Below, piece after piece: positions 17,113-26,085 of a stretch of DNA of 64,000 nucleotides. Below the pieces are notes generated by a model, which had not been told where the DNA came from, ran no database searches, and saw only the letters and a program-made list of their open reading frames with translations. Position numbers and translations under genes: made by a program. The first letter of the stretch is position 1. Every line of letters starts with the position of its first letter. The stretch comes from DASVNK01 sp964478815 (lineage in GTDB: Bacteria > Verrucomicrobiota > Verrucomicrobiia > Limisphaerales > SXQI01): positions 8,409 through 72,408 of the forward strand of contig CAYZKY010000009.1 of assembly GCA_964478815.1 (NCBI GenBank). Reading direction: 5' to 3'.

Positions 17113-17886
17113 TCACACCATCCACTGCTTCCAGGCGAGCGAGCGATCGCCCACGGCGATAAATCCCTGGTTCCGGAAATCCGGTTTTTCGTAAACGAAC
17201 GGATCGCCCTGGAGGGTCAGGACTGCGCCCCCCGCGGCCTCCACCACACATTGGGCGGCCGCGGTATCCCATTCCATGGTGGGGCCGAAGCGAGGATAGA
17301 GATCCGCGCGCCCCTCGGCCACGAGGCAAAACTTGAGAGAACTGCCCATGCTCAGAAGGTCTGCCTGAGGGAGCTGCTGGAGAAGCCGTTCCACCTCCGG
17401 GCCCGCGTGATCCTTGCTGGCGACGACGGCGAGATGGCCAGGGTTGGCGACGCGTGTTTTGAGGAGCAACGGTTTCGGATCGCCGTTCTGTTTCCAGGCG
17501 CCCCGGCCGATTTCCGCCGTGTACATCAAGTTTTTCGCCGGGGCGTAGACGACTCCGAGGATCGGCCGCCGGGCCTCGATGAGCGCGATGTTGACGGTGA
17601 AGTCCCCGGTGCGTTTGAGAAATTCCTTGGTTCCATCGACCGGATCGACCAGCCAAAATCGACCGCCGCTGGAGGGCAGCTTCGTCTCCGCCTCTCCCTC
17701 CTCGGAGACGATCGGGATGCCCGGAGTGAGTTCGCGCAGGCGCTGGCAGATGATTTGATGCGAGCGCCGGTCAGCTTCCGTCAACGGAGATTTATCGTCC
17801 TTGTATTCCACCGCGATCGGGCCGTGGTAGATGCCCAAGATTTCGGAACCGGCTTCGCGAGCGATGGAACAAATCTGGTCGAGCAT
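17113..17886 (-). CDS. cysQ: 3'(2'),5'-bisphosphate nucleotidase (PAP phosphatase)
   Basis: A 257-residue inositol-monophosphatase-fold enzyme. Metal and substrate motifs are present: VSEEGE, WLVDPVDGTKEF and MEWDTAAAQ with a following GG. CysQ removes the 3'-phosphate of PAP, the by-product of PAPS-using sulfotransferases, giving AMP. It lies three bases after cysNC and belongs to the same transcript as cysD and cysNC. With the sulfotransferase at 26-27 kb the set covers PAPS formation, use and recycling. Confidence 0.9.
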   Translation of the reverse strand: MLDQICSIAREAGSEILGIYHGPIAVEYKDDKSPLTEADRRSHQIICQRLRELTPGIPIVSEEGEAETKLPSSGGRFWLVDPVDGTKEFLKRTGDFTVNIALIEARRPILGVVYAPAKNLMYTAEIGRGAWKQNGDPKPLLLKTRVANPGHLAVVASKDHAGPEVERLLQQLPQADLLSMGSSLKFCLVAEGRADLYPRFGPTMEWDTAAAQCVVEAAGGAVLTLQGDPFVYEKPDFRNQGFIAVGDRSLAWKQWMV

Positions 17887-17889
17887 GGG

Positions 17890-19749
17890 TTAGCGGGTGC
17901 GGTTGAGGTGTTTGACAATGGCCGAGACGCAATCCGGCAGAGGCGTGGTATCGGTCTTTAGTTCCAAGTCCGGATGAAGCGGTGGTTCGTACGGTGCGGA
18001 AACACCGGTAAAGTCGGCGATTTCGCCGGTGCGAGCCTTGGCGTAGAGGCCCTTGGGATCGCGCCGCTCGCATATTTCAAGGGGCGCATTGAGATATACC
18101 TCAACGAACCTTCCAGAGGCCACTAACGAGCGGGCGTGCTCGCGATCCGCACGGTAAGGAGAGATCGAAGCGACGATGACGATGAGGCCGGCTTCGGCAA
18201 ACAAGGACGCGACCTCGGCCAGCCGGCGGATGTTTTCCTTGCGTTCGAGCGGGGAGAACGCGAGGTCGGAGGAAAGGCCATGACGCACTTTATCACCATC
18301 GAGGGCGTAGACCTGGCGGCCCGCGCGAAAGAGGGCGCGCTCGAGTTCGGCGGCGATGGTGGATTTGCCGGAGGCGGTCAAGCCGGTCAGCCAGACGACC
18401 GCCCCGGGATGGCCGTTGCGGAGGGTGCGCTCTTGCGCGGTGATCTCCGCATCCGACCAGAAGATATTGGTGCTTTTGTGCAGGGAATCGGCGGTGCGAT
18501 GCGGATACTTGTCGTCCACGACGATGCCCCCTCCGGCGACTTCGAAGCGATCGACGATCACAAAGCGGCCAGTCGGCGCGATGGCGTCATGGAGATCGAA
18601 GGCAATGGGGCTTTTGGTATGAAGGGTGAGTTCGGCCACTTCATGGCGAGCGACGTACTCGCCGTCCGAATGATGGATGGGATCGAGAGTCGAGGCATCG
18701 ATGATTTTATCGATGGATTCGATTTCGCAGAGGACCTCCTGAGTCGCGAGTTTGAGCTTGTAAGCCCGGCCTTTGCGGAAGGGCTCCCGGCCGAGCCAGA
18801 ACAAGCGGACTTTTAGACGAGCCAGTTCGAAGGGAGGCGCCTGCTCGGTGGAACCGATGGTTCCGCGCTCGATGAAAATCTGTTCGCTGAGCGTGAGGCC
18901 AACCGATTCGCCCGCCGCCGCCTGACTGGGCGGGGGGGAGTTCCACCGCTCGATGGCTTTGACGGTGCTCACCCTTCCTCCGGGGCTGAAGAGAAGCCTA
19001 TCGCCAACCTTGACGGTGCCTGATTCGAGGCGGCCGGCCACGATGCGCCGCTCGTCAAAGCGGTAGACATCCTGGACCACGAAGCGGAGGGGTTTATCGA
19101 GGGCAGGAGGGACGATCTTAAAAGCATCCAGCGCCTCCATGAGAGTCGGACCGGAGAACCAAGGCATGGCTTCCGCACGCTGGACGATGTTGTGGCCGAG
19201 CTTCGCGGAAATGGGGATGAAGTAACGCGGCTTGATCCCCAGGCTCGAAAGGAATTTGCGGTACTCTTTTTCGAGAAGTTCGAAGCGTTCCTGCGCGTTA
19301 TCCAGGAGGTCCATCTTGTTAATCAAGACGGCGACCTGCTGGATGCCGAGCAAGTGGAGGAGGTATCCGTGCCGGCGGGATTGTTCCTGGACACCCTCTT
19401 TGGCGTCGACGAGCAGCAGCGCGGCCTCCGCGCTCGCGGCGCCGGTGACCATGTTCTTCAGGAACTCCTTGTGCCCGGGCGCGTCGATGAGCACATATTC
19501 GCGCTTCTGGCTGCGAAACCAGATTTGCGTCGTATCGATGGTGATATTCTGATCGCGCTCCGCCTGGAGGGCGTCCATCAGATTCGCCCACTCGAAGGGG
19601 ACACCGCGCCGTTCGGCCACTCGTTGCAAATGCTCGAGTTTACCCTCCGGGAGGGAGCCGCTATCGTGAATCAGGCGTCCCACGAGAGTGGATTTGCCGT
19701 GGTCGACATGGCCGACCACGACAATCTTCAACTGTTCCGACGGAGTCAT
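17890..19749 (-). CDS. cysNC: Bifunctional sulfate adenylyltransferase large subunit / APS kinase
   Basis: A 619-residue fusion. The CysN part is an EF-Tu-like GTPase: G1 GHVDHGKST (13-21), DAPGHKEF (89-96) and NKMD (144-147), then two beta-barrels. The CysC part starts near 435, with the P-loop GLTASGKST (456-464, Thr-Ala in place of the usual Ser-Gly) and SISPYR with the phospho-serine region (528-533). CysN drives APS synthesis by GTP hydrolysis and CysC phosphorylates APS to PAPS. The start at 19749 precedes the GTPase motif by 12 residues; an upstream in-frame extension is not conserved-looking. It follows cysD by 25 bases. Confidence 0.93.
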   Translation of the reverse strand: MTPSEQLKIVVVGHVDHGKSTLVGRLIHDSGSLPEGKLEHLQRVAERRGVPFEWANLMDALQAERDQNITIDTTQIWFRSQKREYVLIDAPGHKEFLKNMVTGAASAEAALLLVDAKEGVQEQSRRHGYLLHLLGIQQVAVLINKMDLLDNAQERFELLEKEYRKFLSSLGIKPRYFIPISAKLGHNIVQRAEAMPWFSGPTLMEALDAFKIVPPALDKPLRFVVQDVYRFDERRIVAGRLESGTVKVGDRLLFSPGGRVSTVKAIERWNSPPPSQAAAGESVGLTLSEQIFIERGTIGSTEQAPPFELARLKVRLFWLGREPFRKGRAYKLKLATQEVLCEIESIDKIIDASTLDPIHHSDGEYVARHEVAELTLHTKSPIAFDLHDAIAPTGRFVIVDRFEVAGGGIVVDDKYPHRTADSLHKSTNIFWSDAEITAQERTLRNGHPGAVVWLTGLTASGKSTIAAELERALFRAGRQVYALDGDKVRHGLSSDLAFSPLERKENIRRLAEVASLFAEAGLIVIVASISPYRADREHARSLVASGRFVEVYLNAPLEICERRDPKGLYAKARTGEIADFTGVSAPYEPPLHPDLELKTDTTPLPDCVSAIVKHLNRTR

Positions 19750-19774
19750 GCGATAGGGAAAGCCTGGAAACGAT

Positions 19775-20587
19775 TTACATGTAGCCGTCGCGGCGCAATT
19801 TTTCGAACGCGTCTTCGCTTTCCTTGTCCTGGGCGCGTCCGGAACGTTCGGGAGACTTGGTGAGCCGGAGTTCCTCAATGATCTCGCGCACGGTGCTGGC
19901 GCGCGATTTGATGGCGCCAGTGCAGGGCGCACAACCCAGGCTGCGGTAACGTTCGCCCTTTTCGTTGGCGAAGTACAGCGGAATAATGGGCATGTTCTCG
20001 CGCTCGATATATTCCCAAATATTCAGCTCGGTCCAGTGGAGCAGCGGATGGATGCGGATGTGCGTGCCCTTGTCGAAATCCGTCTTGAACTGATCCCAGA
20101 GTTCCGGGGGCTGATCCTCGACGTTCCACTCCATGTTCTTGTCGCGGGGGCTGAAATAGCGTTCTTTCGCCCGAGTGGGCTCCTCGTCGCGCCGGACGCC
20201 GACGATCACACCGGTGTAGTGATGCTTCTCGAGAACGGCCTTGAGTCCGTCCTTCTTCAAGGTTCCGCAGCATTCGACGCGCGTGGCTTTCCCGTTCGGG
20301 AAGGTCATTCCGCTCTTGAGAACTTCCTCGTTCTTGCCCACGACGAGGTCGAGCTTCCATTCGCGGGCGATGCGATCCCGGTACTCGATCATGCTGGCGA
20401 TCTTGTAGGTCGTATCGACATGCACGAGGGGGAACGGGACATGCCCGAAAAAAGCCTTGCGAGCCAGCCAGAGGAGCACGGTGGAATCTTTGCCGATGCT
20501 CCACAACATGGCGAGGTTGTCAAACTTGTTGAACGCCTCGCGCATGATGTAGATGCTCTGATTTTCCAGTTTCGATAGGTAGTCCAT
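19775..20587 (-). CDS. cysD: Sulfate adenylyltransferase subunit 2
   Basis: A 270-residue ATP-pyrophosphatase-fold protein; the start ATG at 20587 gives MDYLSKLENQ, the usual CysD beginning. The PP-loop SIGKDST is at 30-36. VRRDEEPTRAKER, the WNVEDQPPELW region and the C-terminal RSLGCAPCTGAI segment are CysD hallmarks. With CysN it forms ATP sulfurylase, making APS from sulfate. It is slightly shorter than the E. coli enzyme (about 300 residues). The gene lies between gmhA and cysNC on the same strand, within the polysaccharide locus. Confidence 0.93.
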   Translation of the reverse strand: MDYLSKLENQSIYIMREAFNKFDNLAMLWSIGKDSTVLLWLARKAFFGHVPFPLVHVDTTYKIASMIEYRDRIAREWKLDLVVGKNEEVLKSGMTFPNGKATRVECCGTLKKDGLKAVLEKHHYTGVIVGVRRDEEPTRAKERYFSPRDKNMEWNVEDQPPELWDQFKTDFDKGTHIRIHPLLHWTELNIWEYIERENMPIIPLYFANEKGERYRSLGCAPCTGAIKSRASTVREIIEELRLTKSPERSGRAQDKESEDAFEKLRRDGYM

Positions 20588-20622
20588 AGCAAAATTTAAC
20601 GTGGCATGAATGGGGGCGCGGA

Positions 20623-21249
20623 TCAAGCGACAGCGAAACCGGGTGCGGCGGCCGAGGCCGCCGCTTTCGCAAACATCTCCTGCTCCATGAGTTCGCAAAG
20701 TATATGCCCGATGGTGATATGACACTCCTGCACGCGGGCAGTGGTGCGACAGGGCACGAGCAGCGAAAAATCCACGATGCGAGCGAGTTCGCCTCCATCC
20801 TTGCCGGAGAGACCGATGGTTTTCAGGTTGCGCCGCCGGGCCTCATGGATGGCCGCGAGGACGTTTGGGGAGCCGCCGCTGGTGCTGATGCCGATGGCGA
20901 CATCGCCCGGCTGGCCGAACGCTTCAACCTGCCGCGAAAAGACTTTGTCAAAGCCGTAATCGTTGCCGATGGCCGTGAGGATCGAGGAATCCGTGGTGAG
21001 CGCGATGGCGGGCAAGCCGGGCCGCTCAAGCACGAAGCGTCCGACGAATTCAGCCGCCAAATGTTGGGCATCCGCCGCGCTGCCGCCATTGCCGAAGAAC
21101 AGCAACTTTCCGCCTTCTCGCAAGCAATGGACAACGGCCGCAGCCGCTTGCACGATGACCGGCCCAAGGTCGGCGGCCAACTGGAGCCGGAGACGCGCAC
21201 CCTCTTCGAAGGACTTTTGAATGTGCTGTAGCGCGGATGGAGATGTCAT
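20623..21249 (-). CDS. gmhA: Phosphoheptose isomerase (SIS domain)
   Basis: A 208-residue SIS-domain protein starting at the ATG at 21249. LLFFGNGGSAADAQHLAAEFVGRF is the GmhA active-site segment and ISTSGGSPN is the second phosphate-binding loop; ECHITIGHILCELME is the C-terminal helix with the conserved His and Glu. It converts sedoheptulose 7-phosphate to heptose 7-phosphate. With hldD and the GT9 enzyme nearby it points to a heptose-containing glycan. It begins six bases after the glycosyltransferase gene. Confidence 0.9.
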   Translation of the reverse strand: MTSPSALQHIQKSFEEGARLRLQLAADLGPVIVQAAAAVVHCLREGGKLLFFGNGGSAADAQHLAAEFVGRFVLERPGLPAIALTTDSSILTAIGNDYGFDKVFSRQVEAFGQPGDVAIGISTSGGSPNVLAAIHEARRRNLKTIGLSGKDGGELARIVDFSLLVPCRTTARVQECHITIGHILCELMEQEMFAKAAASAAAPGFAVA

Positions 21250-21254
21250 AACAT

Positions 21255-22520
21255 TTATTGCACTCCCAAACGGGCGTAGATGGACGCCGTGGTTTCGGCC
21301 ACGGTTTTCCACGAGTAACGTTCGCGCGCGTATTCACGAATCCTCTGCCGTCGAGTGCTCAGATCACGAAAGAGCTGGCTTTCGAAGTATTGAGCCAGCT
21401 TGGCGGCGAGATCGCTTGAATCTTCGGCACGACAGACGAAACCGGTTTCGCCCTCCACGATTTCTTCCCGCAGGCTGCCGACATCGGCCGCGATGACGGG
21501 CAGGCCGAAATTATACCCGAGCGACAAGACACCGCTTTGGAAGATGTAGGTGTACGGGAGAACCAGGGCATCGGCGGCTTTGAAGTACCGCTCCACTTCC
21601 TCATCGGCGATGAACTCGGTCTTCAACGTGATCCGATCCATGTTGGGGGATTGCGCGATGGCCGTTTGCAGGTTCTGTGCGTAAACCGGCGAGCATTTGA
21701 GACGGCCCGCCACCAGCAGGCGAAGACGCGGCGCGCGTGGAGCGAGTTGCGAGAACGCTTCCACCAGCAGGTGCAGTCCTTTGTATTCCGCGATGTTCCC
21801 AAAGAAGAGAACGACCTGATCCTCCGCGCCAAAGCCAAAGCTCTTCCGAGCCTCCGCGTGGGTCAGCGAGGTCTGCGGGTTCGTTTCATTGATGCCGAAA
21901 GGGATGACGCTGACTTTGCGGTCAGAAATTCCGAACTGGGCCAACACCTCTTCCTTCATTTTTTGCGTATGAACGAAGACGTGATCGACCAGACGGTATT
22001 GCAGCCTCAACGTGAACCGATTAAACGCGGTGTCGCGAGCATCACGCGCCTCCGTATTCACGTTGTGCGCGGTGAAGACGAGGCGCTTGCCGAAAAGGCG
22101 ATAGTAAAGAAGGAGGATCGTTCGGTCGAAGTGCAGGAAGTAGTTGTGCCAGAGGATATGGAACACCTTGGCTTTGCTGCGCGGAGCGTAGGCCAGGAGC
22201 CGCAGGTAGTAGCGCACAATCCGCTGGACTTTGCGCAAAAGACCGGCCTTGTTGCTTTGGTTCCCGCGGAGATTCAGAAAGACGGTGTGCGGGAGCTCGC
22301 GAATCTCCGGAACGTCGAGTTCGTCGCTGCCGATCAAGTCGTGGGGCAAACCGGCCGCAGAAAGCGCCGTGGCGATGCCAATGGCATACGGCTTGTCTCC
22401 TCCGCCGGTCAAGACCGCAACCGCGGATGCGCGGCGCGCGGCCTCATGCCCCGGACTTCTTTCCGCAGCGCAAGCACCCTCGGCGCGCGAGGGCAGGATG
22501 GCAGGCTGGCTGTCGGTCAC
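21255..22520 (-). CDS. Glycosyltransferase, GT-B fold (family 4-like)
   Basis: A 421-residue enzyme. The C-terminal donor-binding domain is clear: VVLFFGNIAEYKGLHLL, VAGRL, and ADALVLPYTYIFQSGVLSLGYNFGLPVIAADVG, with an acidic EE later (GSLREEIVEG). The N-terminal domain contains HNVNTEARD, similar to acceptor-side loops of family 4 enzymes. It presumably transfers a sugar to the growing lipid-linked repeat at the cytoplasmic membrane. Its start overlaps the stop of the GT9 gene by four bases. Donor and acceptor are unknown. Confidence 0.85.
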   Translation of the reverse strand: MTDSQPAILPSRAEGACAAERSPGHEAARRASAVAVLTGGGDKPYAIGIATALSAAGLPHDLIGSDELDVPEIRELPHTVFLNLRGNQSNKAGLLRKVQRIVRYYLRLLAYAPRSKAKVFHILWHNYFLHFDRTILLLYYRLFGKRLVFTAHNVNTEARDARDTAFNRFTLRLQYRLVDHVFVHTQKMKEEVLAQFGISDRKVSVIPFGINETNPQTSLTHAEARKSFGFGAEDQVVLFFGNIAEYKGLHLLVEAFSQLAPRAPRLRLLVAGRLKCSPVYAQNLQTAIAQSPNMDRITLKTEFIADEEVERYFKAADALVLPYTYIFQSGVLSLGYNFGLPVIAADVGSLREEIVEGETGFVCRAEDSSDLAAKLAQYFESQLFRDLSTRRQRIREYARERYSWKTVAETTASIYARLGVQ

Positions 22521-23425
22521 ACTCGGGCCGCGGCTGGTTCGGCGGTTTTGCGCAGATGAAATTGGACGGCCGCGTAGACTTCCTCGAGTCCGATCGCGCG
22601 CGTCGCCCGTTCATCGAACGTCCTTTTGTAGAAGAATTCGCCGATGAGCGGAGAGACCAGTTTAGTCTGGATTCCATATCCCCAGATTTCCCATGGGCTG
22701 GTGCAGTTGAAGATGGCGACGTTGTGGACGCCCATTCCCAAGGCAAAATGCATCGGCAAACTATCCCCTCCGACGAGGCAGCGATGCCCCCGGACATCGC
22801 CGAGATGCTCGAGCATGGTGTCGCGCTTCGGCAGCAGGTTGACCGTGAGCCCCTCGGCGCGGAGCTTCCCGGCCAGCTCGGAATAATACGCCCACTTCTT
22901 CATGGGCCAGACCGGGCCGGCCTCCGCCGCGATCGCGACATCGCCCACGAGATCGGTCGCCGGCGGATTTGGAAGCACGTAGCTCTCGCCTTTGAACTGG
23001 AACCCCAAACCGTCGAACAGGAGCTCTTGATACGTATGACGATTGCGATACTTCAGCTCGTCGGCCTTTTCGCGGCCATGAACGCTGATCAGGCTCAGAT
23101 CGAACCAACGCTTGGCGGTATCGGTGTAACGAAGCGAATTATCCGGCGCGAGGTAAGCCCCGAAAGTGGAACGCGCCCGGACGGTGGCAAGGAACCCAGC
23201 CACATCGGGAGTATCCTCGAGATTGATAATCAGGTCGTATTCGGAATCCCGTGCTTCTTCGCGCTCCTCCCAGGACAGACAGCGCAAGTCGAACGGAATA
23301 TCCTGGAGCAAAACGGCGTTCTTGGCCGCGGTAATCCAAGTAATCTCGCCCTCCAGCCGGCGAAGCAGCGTGGTGGTCCGAACCACGTCACCCGTGGCTC
23401 CCAGTTTGGCAATCAATATTTTCAT
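22517..23425 (-). CDS. Glycosyltransferase family 9 (heptosyltransferase-like)
   Basis: A 302-residue GT9 protein. It begins MKILIAKLGATGDVVRTTTLLRRL, the ADP-heptose:LPS heptosyltransferase N-terminus with its GDV motif. The C-terminal part includes a VGGDSLPMHFALGMGVHNVAIFNCTSPWE region (binding of the nucleotide sugar). Neighbouring hldD and gmhA support heptose as the sugar. It overlaps the downstream glycosyltransferase by four bases. Whether it acts on LPS core or on the exopolysaccharide cannot be told. Confidence 0.85.
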   Translation of the reverse strand: MKILIAKLGATGDVVRTTTLLRRLEGEITWITAAKNAVLLQDIPFDLRCLSWEEREEARDSEYDLIINLEDTPDVAGFLATVRARSTFGAYLAPDNSLRYTDTAKRWFDLSLISVHGREKADELKYRNRHTYQELLFDGLGFQFKGESYVLPNPPATDLVGDVAIAAEAGPVWPMKKWAYYSELAGKLRAEGLTVNLLPKRDTMLEHLGDVRGHRCLVGGDSLPMHFALGMGVHNVAIFNCTSPWEIWGYGIQTKLVSPLIGEFFYKRTFDERATRAIGLEEVYAAVQFHLRKTAEPAAARV

Positions 23426-23464
23426 GCGGCTCCAGTTACGATTCGGCGAAGAGAGTGGCCCACT

Positions 23465-24436
23465 TTAGCAAGCGGGAGCGGAGGATTTAAGCCGTGACAC
23501 ATAATCTGCCACGGCATCCTCGAGCGAAATGTCGCGCAAACGCAAGCCAGCTCGCGCAGCCTTGGCCATCGTTGCTTCCGTAAAGTATTGATATTTTCCG
23601 CGCAGATCCTCGGGCATCGGAATGTACTCGATAGTCGGCACGAGGCCCAGAGCCCGGAAGGTCGCCTCGATCAAGTCCTTGAAGCTGCGGGCGCGCCCGG
23701 TGCCGAGGTTGAAGAGGCCGTTGATCTCGGGATGATCGATGCACTGAAGGATCATATCCACGACTTGCTCGATGTAGACAAAATCGCGCAACTGGCCTCC
23801 GTCCCCATAGCCTTCCTTGTGGGACTGGAACAAACGCACGCGGCCTGTCGCCAGAATCTGGTTGTAGCCATGAAAGACCATCGAAGCCATGCGGCCTTTA
23901 TGGGCCTCGCCAAACCCGAACACGTTGAAAAACTTGAAACCGACGCATTGAGCGGGGCGCTTTTCTTTCGAAGCTTCCCGGTCTCGCACCCAAAGATCGA
24001 AATCGTGCTTGGAACGGCCGTATAAGTTGAGCGGCTGCAACCGAGCCAAGTCTTGCTCGTCATCGAAACCCTCGGCCCCGTCGCCATACGTCGCGGCACT
24101 GGATGCGTAGATCAAGCGGCGGTTGTGCTCGGCGCACCAACGCCACAAGGTCTTGGAATACTCAAGGTTATTATCACGCAAGTAGTCCCAGTTCGTTTCC
24201 GTGGTACTGCTGCATGCTCCCATATGCACAATTATTTCAGGCGCGATCAGCCCCTCGTGCAGTTCCTGCAAAAATGCAAGATGGTCGACAAACCGGATGC
24301 CAGGAAAAGCATTGGCACTTTTGGAGGCAACGAGAGGATGATCCACTGCCAATAAAGTGGAATGCCTGCCCCGGCGCGGCAGCGCTTCCATAATCCGGCT
24401 GCCGATAAATCCGACTGCTCCTGTAACGACAATCAT
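23465..24436 (-). CDS. hldD: ADP-L-glycero-D-manno-heptose 6-epimerase
   Basis: A 323-residue extended SDR. The Rossmann motif is VTGAVGFIGS (4-13). MGACSSTTETNW, the SSAATYGDG segment, LNLYGRSKHDFD (catalytic Tyr and Lys) and FFNVFGFGEAHKGRMASMVFH are specific for HldD. It epimerises ADP-D,D-heptose to ADP-L,D-heptose. It lies seven bases after the flippase gene and upstream of the GT9 gene. No HldE kinase/adenylyltransferase or GmhB phosphatase is in the window. Confidence 0.92.
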   Translation of the reverse strand: MIVVTGAVGFIGSRIMEALPRRGRHSTLLAVDHPLVASKSANAFPGIRFVDHLAFLQELHEGLIAPEIIVHMGACSSTTETNWDYLRDNNLEYSKTLWRWCAEHNRRLIYASSAATYGDGAEGFDDEQDLARLQPLNLYGRSKHDFDLWVRDREASKEKRPAQCVGFKFFNVFGFGEAHKGRMASMVFHGYNQILATGRVRLFQSHKEGYGDGGQLRDFVYIEQVVDMILQCIDHPEINGLFNLGTGRARSFKDLIEATFRALGLVPTIEYIPMPEDLRGKYQYFTEATMAKAARAGLRLRDISLEDAVADYVSRLKSSAPAC

Positions 24437-24442
24437 GCGAAA

Positions 24443-26035
24443 TCAAATCTCCGGTTCGGATGGCGCCGCGCGACCTTTCCGGCGCAGGCGCAGGGCGGAC
24501 AGGGCCATCCGGTCCTCTGGATCGAACCCGAGAAGCCAAAGTCCGGCGCAAACAACGAGCACAAGCACCGTTCCCGCAATGCCGACAATCGCCATGGCTC
24601 CAAATCCAGCGCTCACCAACCACAATCTGAGGTAGAACGCCAACACGCACCCTGCCCCGATGGCCAGAACGCCTTTGAGATGCCCGGGGGTAAAGGCATG
24701 GAATTTGTAAATGCAGTAGACCTGGACTGCCTTGACCAGGCTCATCACCGTAATCGTCGACGCGGTGGCAATCGCCGCGCCGAGGATGCCGTAGCGGCGG
24801 ACCAAGAGGAGATTCAATGCCAAATTCACGATGAGCAACACCGCGGTATTGGCGATTTCCCACTTTTGCCGCCCCGTCATGATCAGCACCTGACCGGTAG
24901 GGCCGCCGAGCGAGCGAAAAAGCTGACCCAGACAAAGGATAAGGATGAGCGGGGCTCCCGCCGTGAAGCCGGGCCCGAAGAGCAATCGCAGGAGTTCGAC
25001 CCGGAAGACCATGAGGAACGCGCAAGCGGCCAAAGCACCGTAGAAGATCCACTTGGTTACACTACCGAACAGTCCCCGGAGAGCAGGCAAATCCTTCTCT
25101 TCGTGTAGTTGCGAGAACAACGGCGCCAGAATCGGCAATACGACTTCGATCCCGACAGCGACGAGTGCCGAAAGCCGGACGGCCACGGAATAGACACCAA
25201 CCTTCTCCTCATCGACAAAGTAGCCCAGGATAATAATATCCAACTGGCCGATCAGGTAGTAGCTGAGGCCGATCAACCACAAAGGCGACGAGAAACGCAG
25301 GAACTCGGCGAATCGCTGCGATTCGGGCGAAGCAGCGCTTCGCTTCGGAAGTTGCCGCAATAGGAAAGCTACCAAGAACCCCAGCGCCAGCGCGTGCGAG
25401 AGGGTTCTCACCCAGACGACCGAGACCAATTGTCCGCCAAGAAAGGCTACCGCGGCAAGCAGGGCCAGATTGGCGGCCGGCCACAGCATATTGGTGATGG
25501 AAGATGCATAGTCGGCGCGCTTTAACGCGATGACCCCGGCCGCGGAAAGCGTCACCATCGCCAAAATAGGCAGGTAGAACGCATAAGCCCGCAATGCTGT
25601 GACCATGCTCGCTGAGTGAAAGTAGTGATTCGCCAAAAATGGGGCACCATAATATAACACTGCGCTGAACACACAAGAAGCCAGGAGGACAAACGAGAGG
25701 CTTCGAATGAAGAGCGTTCGCTTGGCCTCCGGACACCGAGCTTCCAGGACAGGAAGGTACCGCATGAGTCCTTTGTCCTGCCCCAAAACGCAAAAGCTGC
25801 TCGCCAATTGCGCCACCACCAAACCCAACTGGTATTGCCCCAACGCCGCCGCTCCCAGCATCCGAGCCAACAGGACGTTGATGCCAAGTCCGATTAAAAA
25901 GAACGCTCCTTTGCCGAGAACGACTGCGGCAGCTTGACGAGTGACGCTGGTTACTGCCTTCGCGAGACTCTTCCCGCCGGCGCTGGAACCGGGCAAGCGG
26001 GCCGGAGATTCGACTTGGACAGTGGTGTGCGCCAT
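24443..26035 (-). CDS. Wzx-like polysaccharide flippase (MOP superfamily)
   Basis: A 530-residue polytopic membrane protein with about 12-14 membrane segments and the MATE/Wzx-type start ...GAFFLIGLGINVLLARMLG. The ATG at 26035 is chosen; further upstream in-frame sequence is unconvincing. The likely role is flipping undecaprenyl-linked repeat units across the inner membrane. The C-terminal tail is short and basic. It follows the sulfotransferase gene by about 50 bases on the same strand. Confidence 0.88.
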   Translation of the reverse strand: MAHTTVQVESPARLPGSSAGGKSLAKAVTSVTRQAAAVVLGKGAFFLIGLGINVLLARMLGAAALGQYQLGLVVAQLASSFCVLGQDKGLMRYLPVLEARCPEAKRTLFIRSLSFVLLASCVFSAVLYYGAPFLANHYFHSASMVTALRAYAFYLPILAMVTLSAAGVIALKRADYASSITNMLWPAANLALLAAVAFLGGQLVSVVWVRTLSHALALGFLVAFLLRQLPKRSAASPESQRFAEFLRFSSPLWLIGLSYYLIGQLDIIILGYFVDEEKVGVYSVAVRLSALVAVGIEVVLPILAPLFSQLHEEKDLPALRGLFGSVTKWIFYGALAACAFLMVFRVELLRLLFGPGFTAGAPLILILCLGQLFRSLGGPTGQVLIMTGRQKWEIANTAVLLIVNLALNLLLVRRYGILGAAIATASTITVMSLVKAVQVYCIYKFHAFTPGHLKGVLAIGAGCVLAFYLRLWLVSAGFGAMAIVGIAGTVLVLVVCAGLWLLGFDPEDRMALSALRLRRKGRAAPSEPEI

Positions 26036-26085
26036 CAATATGTGCCGGGAGGAATTCCCTCGATAGCAAGACCAGTTTTCGTGAC

